DNA of 64,000 bases, from contig NZ_QUNH01000001.1 of assembly GCF_003387355.1 (NCBI RefSeq), forward strand, positions 1,002,023-1,066,022, in the 5' to 3' direction. The notes below the pieces were generated by a model. The model was not told the origin of the DNA. It made no database searches and saw only the letters and a list, made by a program, of their open reading frames with translations. Shown in pieces: positions 37,868 to 47,217 of this stretch. This DNA is from Winogradskyella sediminis. GTDB taxonomy: Bacteria; Bacteroidota; Bacteroidia; Flavobacteriales; Flavobacteriaceae. The position numbers and the translations under genes are program-made. The first letter of the stretch is position 1, and the number at the start of each line of letters is the position of its first letter.

Positions 37868-39574
37868 CTAACTTAAGATTTGAGGCAAAAAGTAACTAAT
37901 GATTAAAATGAAGATAAAAAATGCTATGAGAATAATACTTTCTTTCTGCAAGAGTTCTTTAGGGTTAAACGTGTATACTATTTCCATAGGCTTAGCAGCT
38001 ATTTTGGGAGTTAATTTACTCACTATGACAGCTAAGATAACTGCGATGACAAAACCAGTTAAGTTATACCATATCCAAAATAAATCGGGAATATTGTGAA
38101 TACCAATTTCGGCTAAAGCCATATGTATAGAATTATTTCCAGAATAAAAATGACCTTCATTAAATAAGTAAACTAATTCAGGTAAATATTTAAAAACAAG
38201 ATTTACAACAACAGCGGTGATTATCGCAGTGTTCATACCAATATGATTCACTTTTTTTAGAAATATAGCTATCACAAATGCCGCAAGAATAGGGCCGTAG
38301 AATAATGATGAAATGGCATTAATGAGTTCAATAACTGTGCTTTCGCTATTACCAAACAGATAAGCTGTTAAAATACAAACCACACCCCAAAATACAACTA
38401 ATCCTTTAGAGAGAAGCATGTAATTTTTCTCGCTTAGATTTCTGTCTTTAGTGTTGAAAAAATCTTCAATAGTGACAGCACTTAATGAATTAATGGTAGA
38501 ACTTAATGAAGACATCGCGGCAGACATAATCCCTACCATTAAAATCCCTATTAGACCATTTGGTAGGTATTTGGTAATAAAAACAGGAATCATTAAATCT
38601 GGTTTAATACCAGATTTGGCATATTCAGCAGGAAAATGCAAACGTGTAGTTTCTCTAATACTTTCATAAAACTCTGGTACATGACTTACGAGATAACCAA
38701 TAATTAATCCCATAACGCAGTAGACGAGGACTACCGGAAACCGTAATAAACCATTGGCCAATAATAATTTTCTAATGGTACCTTCATTTTTAGCAGATAA
38801 TAGGCGTTGAGCCTGAGTTTGGTCGGTGCCATAATATGATAAATATAAAAATAGACCACCTAAAAGCATCGGCCAAAAACCATATTCTTCTCCTTCAAAA
38901 AAACCAAAATTGGAGAAATCTATAACTTGTAAACGGTCTGGATTAAAGCCTTCAAAAGACCCTGTTTCCTTAATTAATGAGTACCCTATAATTAAACAGA
39001 TAATTAAACCTGAAAATAAGATGAGCATTTGAATGGCATCTCCCCAAACCACAGCTTTCATACCACCCTGATAAGAGTATATAAGGGTTACGACACTAAT
39101 TATGAGTAAGGTCCAATGAAAACTAATACCAACTACAGATTGTATAATGAGTGCCATGGTAAATACCATTACACCAGTACCTAAAGCTCGACTTATTTGA
39201 AAAACAAGACTAATTAGTTTTCTTGTCGATTTTGAAAAGCGACGCTCTAAATATTCATAAATACTTACAATACCAGATTTATATAATGGAGGTATTACAA
39301 AAAACATAATTCCAATCATGGCAAGAGGAACTCCAAATTCAAATGTTAACCATTTTAATCCTCCATTGGCTTTGAGGCCTACAAATGCTGGAGCAGAAAT
39401 AAAACTTATAGCCGAAAGTTGGGTAGCCATTGTAGAGAGACTCAACGGAAACCACCCTAAACTTTTTCCTCCCAGAAAATAATCTTTTGAGTTGTTGTTT
39501 TCCTTAAAAAAATAGCCCATAGCTATAAAGGCAATAAGATAAAATGCAATAATTGTATAGTCTAACCAATTCAT
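37868..39574 (-). CDS. Sodium:solute symporter (SSS family)
   Basis: 568 residues with about 14 membrane helices. Typical opening LDYTIIAFYLIAFIAMGYFF, then NNSKDYFLGGKSLGWFPLSLS, and the sodium-site region MSAAMSSLSSTINSLSAVTIEDF. Closest in look to the sugar/solute branch (SGLT-like). Inner-membrane importer for the island's substrate or its cleavage product (inference from neighbours). Confidence 0.92.
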   Translation of the reverse strand: MNWLDYTIIAFYLIAFIAMGYFFKENNNSKDYFLGGKSLGWFPLSLSTMATQLSAISFISAPAFVGLKANGGLKWLTFEFGVPLAMIGIMFFVIPPLYKSGIVSIYEYLERRFSKSTRKLISLVFQISRALGTGVMVFTMALIIQSVVGISFHWTLLIISVVTLIYSYQGGMKAVVWGDAIQMLILFSGLIICLIIGYSLIKETGSFEGFNPDRLQVIDFSNFGFFEGEEYGFWPMLLGGLFLYLSYYGTDQTQAQRLLSAKNEGTIRKLLLANGLLRFPVVLVYCVMGLIIGYLVSHVPEFYESIRETTRLHFPAEYAKSGIKPDLMIPVFITKYLPNGLIGILMVGIMSAAMSSLSSTINSLSAVTIEDFFNTKDRNLSEKNYMLLSKGLVVFWGVVCILTAYLFGNSESTVIELINAISSLFYGPILAAFVIAIFLKKVNHIGMNTAIITAVVVNLVFKYLPELVYLFNEGHFYSGNNSIHMALAEIGIHNIPDLFWIWYNLTGFVIAVILAVIVSKLTPKIAAKPMEIVYTFNPKELLQKESIILIAFFIFILIISYFLPQILS

Positions 39575-39675
39575 GTCAATTTATGTTTTTGTATTCTAAC
39601 CGATGGGTTTATGTGCCTTTTAAAATACGCATTAATGTTTAGAAATAGCCGTGTAAAAACGTCCAATTTTCATTT

Positions 39676-40989
39676 TTAAGATTTAAGAAAATCAATTAAT
39701 AAAGCAGCACTCCACGAAAAGTTGTTTCCGCCATATCCTGCATTTTCAGTAACCTCTTTTCTAGAGTCGAAGTATTCATAAAAACCATATTTTTCAATTA
39801 AGGTAATAGAGTCATCTTTAACGCGATTAGAAAGGTCGTAAAAACCGTAAGATTTTAAGCCTTTATATAGTAACCAGTTGAGGTTAATCCACACAGGACC
39901 TCTCCAGTATTTTTTAGGGTTAAACCGATCGCTATCAGGATCGAAAGAGGCACAGAGATATCTGTTTTCTGAGCCAAATTTAGTCGTCATGGTTTCAACT
40001 AAAGTATTGGCACGTGCTTCATCTGGAATATCAGCAAATAAAGGAGAAAACGATGATGAGGATACATGTTCTATTTGTTTTTCATTGCGAAGGTCGTAAT
40101 GAACGTACGCTCCTAGTTTTTCGTTAAATAACTTCTCATTAAATCTGGCTATCGCTTTCGTTTGCCATTGCTTTAATTGACTAATTTTATCATCGGCATC
40201 TCCAATAATTTCATAAAGTGCTATTAATGCCGCATTAGATTTTATGAGCATAGCATTAAAAAGTGGATCTTGTACCAAAAATGGTGATAACTCTGCAATT
40301 TTAGCATCGTCGTAATGGTGTTCTTTTGCAATTTCTATGAGATGTAAATAATAATCGTATTCTCTATTTGTAGGGCGTTGAGAAGCATCTACATGCGTTG
40401 TATCTCTACGTTCAAACTTATAATTAGGAGGATTCATAGTGTCCCAGATATCATCCCATATCGGAGAATTATCTGTGCCAGATTCCCAATTGTGGTAGAT
40501 AAAGGCTAAACCTTCTTGGTTAGGGTCTCTGTGTGTATAGAAGTGTTCGTGATTGTGATAAACTTTATCAATTTTTGCCTTAATAAAATTGAGAATATCG
40601 GTTTTGTCTTCTACAATTTCATAAAGTTCTTTTAGTACAAATCCTAAAACAGGAGGTTGTGTCATTCCTGTAGTTCTATGACTTTTTGAAGCTAATGGAT
40701 GCAGTTTTGATAGGTGAAAATCAGGTCCAGGAAAATACGTATCACTGTCGTTATGAAAAATGATGTGCGGAATAAACCCGTTTTCCCATTGCGCACTAAG
40801 TAAGGCTTCTATTTCTCTTTTGGCTTTGTCAGTGTCATAATGAGCAAACCCTATAGCAATAAAACCAGAGTCCCAGTTCCATTGAAATGGATATAAACCT
40901 TCGCATGGAATTGTAAATCCTTTGTCTTCGTCGAAATTAGAGTTAAGCACTGTTTTGGCGTTCTCTATTAAGTTGTCTTTTGTTGTCAT
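39676..40989 (-). CDS. GH63-type glycosidase, candidate glucosyl-/mannosylglycerate hydrolase
   Basis: 437 residues from the ATG at 40989; an earlier in-frame ATG at 41028 is less likely. An (alpha/alpha)6-barrel enzyme of the MGH1-like/GH63 group: LYPFQWNWDSGFIAIGFAHY, NGFIPHIIFH, WESGTDNSPIWDD (Asp173 as candidate acid), RPTNREYDYYLHL, YWRGPVWINLNWLLYKG, and TENAGYGGNNFSWSAALLID (Glu415 as candidate base). Length and spacing of these residues fit, as I recall, the mycobacterial glucosylglycerate hydrolase (Asp182, Glu419). No signal peptide is seen, so it is cytoplasmic. Trehalase-like substrates remain possible, but the adjacent glycerate kinase favours a glyceryl glycoside. Confidence 0.8.
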   Translation of the reverse strand: MTTKDNLIENAKTVLNSNFDEDKGFTIPCEGLYPFQWNWDSGFIAIGFAHYDTDKAKREIEALLSAQWENGFIPHIIFHNDSDTYFPGPDFHLSKLHPLASKSHRTTGMTQPPVLGFVLKELYEIVEDKTDILNFIKAKIDKVYHNHEHFYTHRDPNQEGLAFIYHNWESGTDNSPIWDDIWDTMNPPNYKFERRDTTHVDASQRPTNREYDYYLHLIEIAKEHHYDDAKIAELSPFLVQDPLFNAMLIKSNAALIALYEIIGDADDKISQLKQWQTKAIARFNEKLFNEKLGAYVHYDLRNEKQIEHVSSSSFSPLFADIPDEARANTLVETMTTKFGSENRYLCASFDPDSDRFNPKKYWRGPVWINLNWLLYKGLKSYGFYDLSNRVKDDSITLIEKYGFYEYFDSRKEVTENAGYGGNNFSWSAALLIDFLKS

Positions 40990-41072
40990 TTTGGTAGAAA
41001 GGTGAAAATTTAAAGAAAGCATCGGCATTCGTTATGAGAATGCCAATGCGATCAAGCTATTAATCAATCAAT

Positions 41073-43667
41073 TTAAAAATTAAATGTGGCGTTGAAGAAA
41101 ACTCGAGTTGGGAGAACAGGTCTACCTACAAAAAATTCTTCTTCAGTTTGGTTGTTTCCTAATCGCGGAGAACCTTCAGTAATACCGTCTGAATTAAACA
41201 GGTTAAAAACTTGAGCACCTAAACGTAAGGTTTCATTGTCTTCACTTAAATTAAAAGTGTAGCCAAAATTAAGATTAGCTAAACCTATGGCATCTAATTC
41301 AATGGTATTAGCATCGTTAGAAAATTTTTCTCCTGTATAATTGTAGACTAAACCAGCATCAAATTTTGAATTTGAATAATCTAAGGCTAGGGTTGTAATT
41401 AAATTAGGTTGTCTTCTTAACTCGTTACCTTCTAGATCTGAATCTGCTTCAGATTTAGTGATTTCATGATCTTGGTAAGTGATAGAACCTCCGAAGTTAA
41501 AATGTTCTACAAAGGCCCAGTTCCATGTGCCTTCAAATCCGAAAGTACTAGTATCTTGTGTGTCTACTTCTTCGGTAACACCTCCGTTAGAGGCATTGAC
41601 AAAGCTAATAGATCTTCTATCTTTAAGACCCACTGTGTAAAGGGCAGCAGTACCAGAAAACTTATTTTTAGAGTACTTAATTCCGAGTTCTCCTTGTAGA
41701 ATTTTTTCGGTGTCGTAAGAAGATGGTTCTCCTAGTGCGTTGAATTGTGTTGCTCGTAACTCTGGAAAGAAGTAGCCACTAGAAAAGTTTCCGTAAGCAC
41801 TTAAGTCGTCATTAACTTTGTATAATCCAGCTACAACAAATGCAAAATCATCTGCAGAAACATGTCCTCTTGTAAAGCTACCATTTCCCCACATTACATT
41901 ATCTAAATTGGTAATACCAGTATTATCTACGGTATAAGATTCTGTTCCTTCGACTTCAATATCACCAGATGCTCTTTCATAACGTACTCCAAAATCGAAA
42001 TTCCATCGGTCTAGCTTTAATTCATCAGCAACGAAAAATGCTATTTTATTACTAGAGATATTTCTGTTAGTATACGAGGTCCCTCTGTTAGTAACACCGT
42101 TTATGGAATATCCAGAGACATTAACAAGTTCTGGTCTGTCATTATATTCTCCTAAATAATTTGTGATAAGATTAAAGTCACCAGCTTCAGATCTAGACAT
42201 AAATGTTCCGAAGGTAATATTATGATTTCCTGCTGTTTTTGTAAATTTTATATCGGCCATTAATTCTTGTAATGGTCGACTACGATCAAGTATTCTATTT
42301 TCATAAAGCAAAGCATCAGAGTCTAAAGGTTGCCCGTTTAAATAGGTGAAGTCACCAGAAGTTAAGCCTCTGGCAGCTAAATATTCTGCCTGGGTTTCTA
42401 CAACTTTTGCTCCGCTAACACCACTTCCATCTAAAAATAGGTTGAATTCATGTTTGTACTTAGAGTATCTAAACTTAGCGTCTAATCTTAAATCATCGGA
42501 AAAGTTGTGTTTAAAATTGGTTAAAAAGTAACCACCTTTGGTTGCAATACCATCTTCAATTGGTGAATTGTAAATACCATCTGGTGTGGCATAAGAAATA
42601 TCTGCTGCTGCAGCCGTTTGAAGTGTAAAAATTTCTTCACCGTCGTTACCCGTAGGTCTGTTTCTAGAGCCACCTTCTAATGGGTAAGGTAGAAAGAATT
42701 GAACTGTATCATCAATCCATTGTCCAGAAAAAGTAATCGATCCTTTATCTGTGACATGCTTAATATTTCCTCGTAATTGGAAACCTTCTGTTGGTAATCC
42801 TGTTTTTACAGGGCCTTCATCATATCTGTAAAAACCAGAAAGGGCATAGTAGGTATTTGAATTTTCACCACCTAATGGACCACTGGTTGCAAAATCTGCT
42901 TTATATCTAGAGTTAGATGCCACTTCTGTTCTAATTGTACTTTTTTGAATGGCAGAACCTGTAGCACTTGTGTAGTTAATTATACCTGCCACAGAACCTA
43001 CACCGTATAGGATAGAAGAGCCACCACGGACAAATTCTAAGTTTTTCATACCAATGTCATTTCGGAAATAGACATCATGTGCCGATGAGTTTAAACCAAA
43101 TGTGCTTAGAACAGGCATGCCGTCTATTTGTAATGGGTTAAATTGGTATTGCCCACCAGACGGTAATCCTCTAACAAAGATGTTGGATGCAGCTTCTCCA
43201 CCACCACCTTCAGCAGTAATTCCAGGAATACTTCTTAAAACATCAGCCTGACTACTTGTATTAACGGTAGATAATTTTTTGGCGCCTATTGAAGTAATAG
43301 ACATAGGAGTTTCTTTTTGAGACCGTGTCGTAGATGTTGCTGTAAGTAAAACTTCATCTAAGGCGCTGCCTCCTTCGGTTAGAATAACATCGATTGTAAG
43401 CGTGCTTTCGTCACAGTTAATTTGTTGTTCAAAAGTTTCAAATCCAATATATGAAACTTGTAATGTCTGTTCACCTGAGAGATCTGTGGTGAAATTAAAG
43501 TTGCCATCAAAATCAGAGACCGTACCAGACGTACTTCCCTTAATAATGACGTTGACACCCATAATAGGATTCCCTGATGTGTCCTTTACAGTTCCGCTAA
43601 TTTCGGTTTGCGAAAAAGCGGTAAATACACTTAGAACAAGTGCAAGTGTTAGTAGAGATGTTTTCAT
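41073..43667 (-). CDS. TonB-dependent receptor of the carbohydrate island
   Basis: 864 residues. Signal peptide (LTLALVLSVFTAFSQ), carboxypeptidase-regulatory-like domain about 22-100 (GTVKDTSGNPIMGVNVIIKG), TonB-box-like EVLLTATS, plug (DVLRSIPGITAEGGGGEAAS, IFVRGLPSGGQYQFNPLQID) and barrel ending RVFFNATFNF. First gene of the minus-strand island, divergent from lacI-type regulator. No SusD partner is present, so it is probably a small-solute receptor. Confidence 0.93.
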   Translation of the reverse strand: MKTSLLTLALVLSVFTAFSQTEISGTVKDTSGNPIMGVNVIIKGSTSGTVSDFDGNFNFTTDLSGEQTLQVSYIGFETFEQQINCDESTLTIDVILTEGGSALDEVLLTATSTTRSQKETPMSITSIGAKKLSTVNTSSQADVLRSIPGITAEGGGGEAASNIFVRGLPSGGQYQFNPLQIDGMPVLSTFGLNSSAHDVYFRNDIGMKNLEFVRGGSSILYGVGSVAGIINYTSATGSAIQKSTIRTEVASNSRYKADFATSGPLGGENSNTYYALSGFYRYDEGPVKTGLPTEGFQLRGNIKHVTDKGSITFSGQWIDDTVQFFLPYPLEGGSRNRPTGNDGEEIFTLQTAAAADISYATPDGIYNSPIEDGIATKGGYFLTNFKHNFSDDLRLDAKFRYSKYKHEFNLFLDGSGVSGAKVVETQAEYLAARGLTSGDFTYLNGQPLDSDALLYENRILDRSRPLQELMADIKFTKTAGNHNITFGTFMSRSEAGDFNLITNYLGEYNDRPELVNVSGYSINGVTNRGTSYTNRNISSNKIAFFVADELKLDRWNFDFGVRYERASGDIEVEGTESYTVDNTGITNLDNVMWGNGSFTRGHVSADDFAFVVAGLYKVNDDLSAYGNFSSGYFFPELRATQFNALGEPSSYDTEKILQGELGIKYSKNKFSGTAALYTVGLKDRRSISFVNASNGGVTEEVDTQDTSTFGFEGTWNWAFVEHFNFGGSITYQDHEITKSEADSDLEGNELRRQPNLITTLALDYSNSKFDAGLVYNYTGEKFSNDANTIELDAIGLANLNFGYTFNLSEDNETLRLGAQVFNLFNSDGITEGSPRLGNNQTEEEFFVGRPVLPTRVFFNATFNF

Positions 43668-43715
43668 TGATATTATATATTTATTGTTTATGAAGTAAAT
43701 TTATTATCAAATTAC

Positions 43716-43723
43716 TAAATTTG
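43716..43723 (+). promoter_or_regulatory. Candidate -7 element before the LacI-type gene
   Basis: TAAATTTG fits TAnnTTTG on the + strand, 65 bases before the gene start; the -33 element is not clear. Confidence 0.45.
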
Positions 43724-43749
43724 CAGCATAAATGTTAAGAAATTACTAA

Positions 43750-43774
43750 GCAAACGTTTGCGGTAACGTTTGCG
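43750..43774. promoter_or_regulatory. LacI-type double operator in the divergent intergenic region
   Basis: GCAAACGTTTGC (43750-43761) is a perfect palindrome with the central CG typical of LacI-family sites. It is joined to a second, similar half-palindrome, GGTAACGTTTGCG (43762-43774). The two CG centres are 12 bases apart. Placed between the TonB receptor and the regulator gene, downstream of the latter's -7 element, so autoregulation and control of the island are likely. Confidence 0.7.
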
Positions 43775-43788
43775 AAAAATAAAAAGGA

Positions 43789-44811
43789 TTGAAAAAACGT
43801 ACACCAACATTAAAAGCGCTCGCTGAAAAATTAGATTTATCTATTTCTACGGTTTCCAGAGCATTGAATGATCATCCAGATATAAGCGATGTCACAAAAA
43901 AAAGAGTGAATGATTTAGCTCATAACCTAAATTACATTCCTAATATTTTCGCAAAAGGTTTTCGAAGTCATAAATCGAATATCATAGGTGTCATTGTACC
44001 TAGTATTACGCATTATTTTACAACCACATTAATAAGAGGAGTTTTAGAAGAGGCTTCTTTAAAAGGCTATAGAGTCATTGTTTCGGAATCTAATAATGAT
44101 ATCGATAAGCAAACTGAAATGCTTAAAACCATGATTCAGTTTGGTGTAGATGGAGTGCTTATGTCTATTTCTAAAATGACAAGAGATGTAAGTTCTATAT
44201 TAAAAGTTCTAAATACACTACCATTGATTTTGTTTGACAAAGCCTCTGATAAAATACCATGTACACAGGTGGTAATTAATGAAACTGAGTCGGCATATAA
44301 TGCGGTAGAACACTTAGTTAATATTGGTAAAAAACGTATAGCGATTATAAAGGAGACTGAATATTCGTATAATTCAGAAAAACGCTTTGAGGGATATTTA
44401 AAAGCATTAAAAGAGCATAATTTACCTATAGATGACAAACTGATAATTAGTGTAGATGATATTTCTTTAATTCAGGGCAAACGTATGGCGAATGTACTTT
44501 TAAGTTTAAAAAAACGGCCAGATGCTATTTTTGCTATAACCGATACAGCTGCTATTGGTGTCATTAAAACGTTAAAAAAATTTAATATTAAAATCCCCGA
44601 AGAGATAGCTGTTGTTGGATTTAGTAATTCTTTAAATGCTACAATTATAGAACCTATGCTAACCACTATAGATCAACCTGGTCAAAAAATTGGAGCTACG
44701 GCCGTAAAATATTTAATAGAAGAAATAAATCAACCTAATGTTTCTCTTATTAACAAAACCGTCGAAATTAGAAGTAATTTAATAATAAGAGACTCGACTT
44801 TTAAGGTTTAA
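43789..44811 (+). CDS. LacI family transcriptional regulator
   Basis: 340 residues, TTG start at 43789, chosen because the DNA-binding helix-turn-helix begins at once (PTLKALAEKLDLSISTVSRALNDHPDIS). No in-frame ATG lies earlier. The sugar-binding domain follows (NIIGVIVPSITHYFTTTLIRG, DAIFAITDTAAIGVIKTLKK, TTIDQPGQKIGATAVKYLI). Divergent from the TonB receptor and next to two LacI-like operators. Expected to sense the island's substrate and release repression. Confidence 0.93.
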   Translation: MKKRTPTLKALAEKLDLSISTVSRALNDHPDISDVTKKRVNDLAHNLNYIPNIFAKGFRSHKSNIIGVIVPSITHYFTTTLIRGVLEEASLKGYRVIVSESNNDIDKQTEMLKTMIQFGVDGVLMSISKMTRDVSSILKVLNTLPLILFDKASDKIPCTQVVINETESAYNAVEHLVNIGKKRIAIIKETEYSYNSEKRFEGYLKALKEHNLPIDDKLIISVDDISLIQGKRMANVLLSLKKRPDAIFAITDTAAIGVIKTLKKFNIKIPEEIAVVGFSNSLNATIIEPMLTTIDQPGQKIGATAVKYLIEEINQPNVSLINKTVEIRSNLIIRDSTFKV

Positions 44812-44836
44812 AAAATAATATTCATTTTGCGTATTT

Positions 44837-44869
44837 TTGACAGGTATATAAAGTTAATTGATACTTTTG
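44837..44869 (+). promoter_or_regulatory. Promoter for uppP, probably giving a near-leaderless mRNA
   Basis: TTG at 44837-44839 and TACTTTTG at 44862-44869 (TAnnTTTG) with a 22-base spacer. The uppP ATG is at 44874, only 5 bases after the -7 element, so transcription would start at or next to the start codon. Confidence 0.6.
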
Positions 44870-44873
44870 TCAC

Positions 44874-45665
44874 ATGGAAATTATAGATGCAATTATTTTA
44901 GGAATTATTCAAGGACTTACTGAGTTTTTACCTGTATCTTCAAGTGGTCATTTAGAGTTGGGTAAGGCAATTCTGGGTGATAATTCTGTACCAAAAGAAA
45001 GCTTGTTATTTACAGTTGTACTTCATTTTGCAACAGCATTAAGCACAATTGTTATTTTTAGAAAAGACATTTTATTACTACTAAAAGGAGTTTTAAAATT
45101 TGAATGGAACGAAGACCTTCAATTTGTGTCTAAAATTGCCTTATCAATGTTACCTGCTGTTATTGTAGGTGTATTTTTTGAAGAAGAATTAGAACAACTT
45201 TTTAATGGTAATATACTGCTCGTCGGTTGTATGTTGATTATAACTGCTGTTTTATTATTTTTAGCAGATAAAGCAAAGGATACGCAGAAAAAGGTTTCTT
45301 TCTCTAACGCCTTTATTATAGGTGTTTCACAGGCTGTTGCCATGTTGCCAGGTATTTCGCGTTCTGGAGCAACAATTTCCACGTCCGTATTATTAGGTAA
45401 CGACAAAACTAAAGCAGCACGTTTTTCATTTTTAATGGTGGTGCCTTTAATTTTTGGTAAAATTGCTAAAGATCTTTTAGGCGGAGAATTAACTTACGAT
45501 AGTTCTAATTTTACAGCACTAAGTGTTGGATTTATAGCAGCGTTTGTTGCAGGTTTATTTGCTTGTACTTGGATGATTGCTATCGTAAAAAAGAGTAAAC
45601 TATCTTATTTTGCAATCTATTGTGCAATTGTTGGTATTGTTGCTATAATTTGGTCTTTAGTATAG
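44874..45665 (+). CDS. uppP: Undecaprenyl-diphosphatase (BacA type)
   Basis: Recycles the undecaprenyl carrier of cell-wall synthesis at the inner membrane. 263 residues, about eight membrane helices. Both family motifs are clear: QGLTEFLPVSSSGHLELG (about 15-32) and LPGISRSGATIS (about 160-171). truB begins at the very next base after its stop. In relatives it follows DUF3098; here the carbohydrate island separates them. Confidence 0.96.
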   Translation: MEIIDAIILGIIQGLTEFLPVSSSGHLELGKAILGDNSVPKESLLFTVVLHFATALSTIVIFRKDILLLLKGVLKFEWNEDLQFVSKIALSMLPAVIVGVFFEEELEQLFNGNILLVGCMLIITAVLLFLADKAKDTQKKVSFSNAFIIGVSQAVAMLPGISRSGATISTSVLLGNDKTKAARFSFLMVVPLIFGKIAKDLLGGELTYDSSNFTALSVGFIAAFVAGLFACTWMIAIVKKSKLSYFAIYCAIVGIVAIIWSLV

Positions 45666-46364
45666 ATGAAAACAGAAGAAGATTATAAAGCAGGTGAAGT
45701 CTTATTAATAGACAAACCATTGACCTGGACCTCGTTTCAGGCTGTAAATAAATTGCGTTGGTCTATACGTCAGGCTTTTGGGATAAAAAAAATTAAAGTC
45801 GGCCATGCAGGAACTTTAGACCCATTAGCAACAGGATTATTGGTAATTTGCACTGGGAAAATGACCAAACAAATAAACACATTTCAAGGTCAAGAAAAAG
45901 AGTATACAGGAACGTTTGTTTTAGGAGGAACAACTCCATCCTATGATTTAGAAACCGAGGTAAACGAAAGCTTTCCTACAGATCATATTACAGAAGACTT
46001 AATTCATAAAACCACCCAGCAATTTATAGGTTTAATAGACCAGTTTCCTCCTGTGTTTTCGGCTATAAAAAAGGATGGAAAACGTTTATATGAATTTGCT
46101 CGAGCAGGTGAGGAGGTTGAAATTAAATCGAGACAAGTAGAAATAACTACATTTGAAATCACGGAGATTAAGAATTTAGAATTACATTTTAGAGTGGTTT
46201 GTAGCAAAGGAACATACATTAGGTCTTTAGCTAATGATTTTGGTAAAGCCTTAAATTCTGGTGCCCATTTATCTTCGTTACGTCGTACACGGATTGGTGA
46301 TTTTAAAGTTGAAGACGCCTTAACACCTGAAGTTTTTATCGCTAATCTTCCTTCTAAAGAGTGA
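45666..46364 (+). CDS. truB: tRNA pseudouridine(55) synthase
   Basis: Makes pseudouridine 55 in tRNA. 232 residues, the short bacterial form. Catalytic Asp is in GHAGTLDPLATGLLVI (about 47-62). Other motifs: KEYTGTFVLGGTTPSYD, PPVFSAIKKDGKRLYEFAR and CSKGTYIRSLANDFG. Starts on the base after uppP's stop, so translation is coupled. Confidence 0.96.
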   Translation: MKTEEDYKAGEVLLIDKPLTWTSFQAVNKLRWSIRQAFGIKKIKVGHAGTLDPLATGLLVICTGKMTKQINTFQGQEKEYTGTFVLGGTTPSYDLETEVNESFPTDHITEDLIHKTTQQFIGLIDQFPPVFSAIKKDGKRLYEFARAGEEVEIKSRQVEITTFEITEIKNLELHFRVVCSKGTYIRSLANDFGKALNSGAHLSSLRRTRIGDFKVEDALTPEVFIANLPSKE

Positions 46365-46444
46365 TTTAACACCGGTTTAAGATAGGTAGTTAAACTATTT
46401 CTTCATTATATTCGTATTTATTAGTAGTCTAAATCTATTGTATA

Positions 46445-47176
46445 CTGAATTTTGTTGATCGACATAAAGCCGCCATAATTACATTTCTTATTGCAGGAAT
46501 TGTAGTGTTTGCTATGTTCAGTTTTCAACTTACACTTCAAGAAAAATTAGTCTCAGAAAGCTATTATCTCATTGAACCAGAACCTGAAATCACAAAAGAA
46601 GACCTTCAGGACATAGAAGATATCAACGGAAAATCTACCAACAAAGCATTTAACGAAGACCAAGAGTATAAAGAAATGATGCGCAATTTTAAAACGGTTG
46701 ATGCTAATGATTTTGAACGTACCACAGAAGCGATGGCAGAAGCTAAAGCTAGTGAGGTACAAGAGGAAGCAAGTATTACCAAAACCTATACAGGTAGTAA
46801 TGCGTACGCTTTAAATTCAGATGAAACGCAATCTTATAAAAAATTACAAGAAGAGTTAAAACAGCGTCTCGAGAATAAAAAGCAGGCAGATGAGCATGCC
46901 AAAACTAAAAGTACCTTAACGTATTCTCTAAAGGGAAGAACCATAACTTATTATAAAACGCCACGTTATTTATGTGAAAATGGTGGCAAAATAGTGGTAA
47001 GTATTAGAGTGAATAACACAGGTGATGTTATCGATGCTTATATTAATGGTGCGTCTAACTCCAATAATCAGTGCTTAATTAATCATGCTATTTCGTATGC
47101 AGAAACTGTTCAATTTAATACCTCAGAAAAGCGTGAGCAATTAGGCACAATTACGTTTTTGTTTAAAGGGAAATAA
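46445..47176 (+). CDS. TonB C-terminal-like membrane-anchored protein, unusual start
   Basis: The frame is open from 46436 after a stop. The N-terminal anchor DRHKAAIITFLIAGIVVFAMF is coded from 46457, but no in-frame ATG, GTG or TTG lies before it; CTG at 46445 or ATA at 46442 are the only candidates. Usual-type starts at 46505 or 46514 would cut off most of the anchor. After the anchor come an acidic coiled-coil-like region (about 25-150) and a C-terminal TonB-like fold (GGKIVVSIRVNNTGDVIDAY, QLGTITFLFKGK). Possibly an energy transducer. Either a rare start codon or a recent change of ATG. Confidence 0.7.
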   Translation: MNFVDRHKAAIITFLIAGIVVFAMFSFQLTLQEKLVSESYYLIEPEPEITKEDLQDIEDINGKSTNKAFNEDQEYKEMMRNFKTVDANDFERTTEAMAEAKASEVQEEASITKTYTGSNAYALNSDETQSYKKLQEELKQRLENKKQADEHAKTKSTLTYSLKGRTITYYKTPRYLCENGGKIVVSIRVNNTGDVIDAYINGASNSNNQCLINHAISYAETVQFNTSEKREQLGTITFLFKGK

Positions 47177-47217
47177 AAGAGTGGCCTCGACTATGCTAAG
47201 CCACCGAAATTCATGAC

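Noticed and set aside
41073..43667. Possible SusC/SusD polysaccharide-utilisation locus
   Set aside because: No SusD-like lipoprotein gene lies beside the receptor and only one intracellular glycosidase is present; a small-solute pathway fits better.
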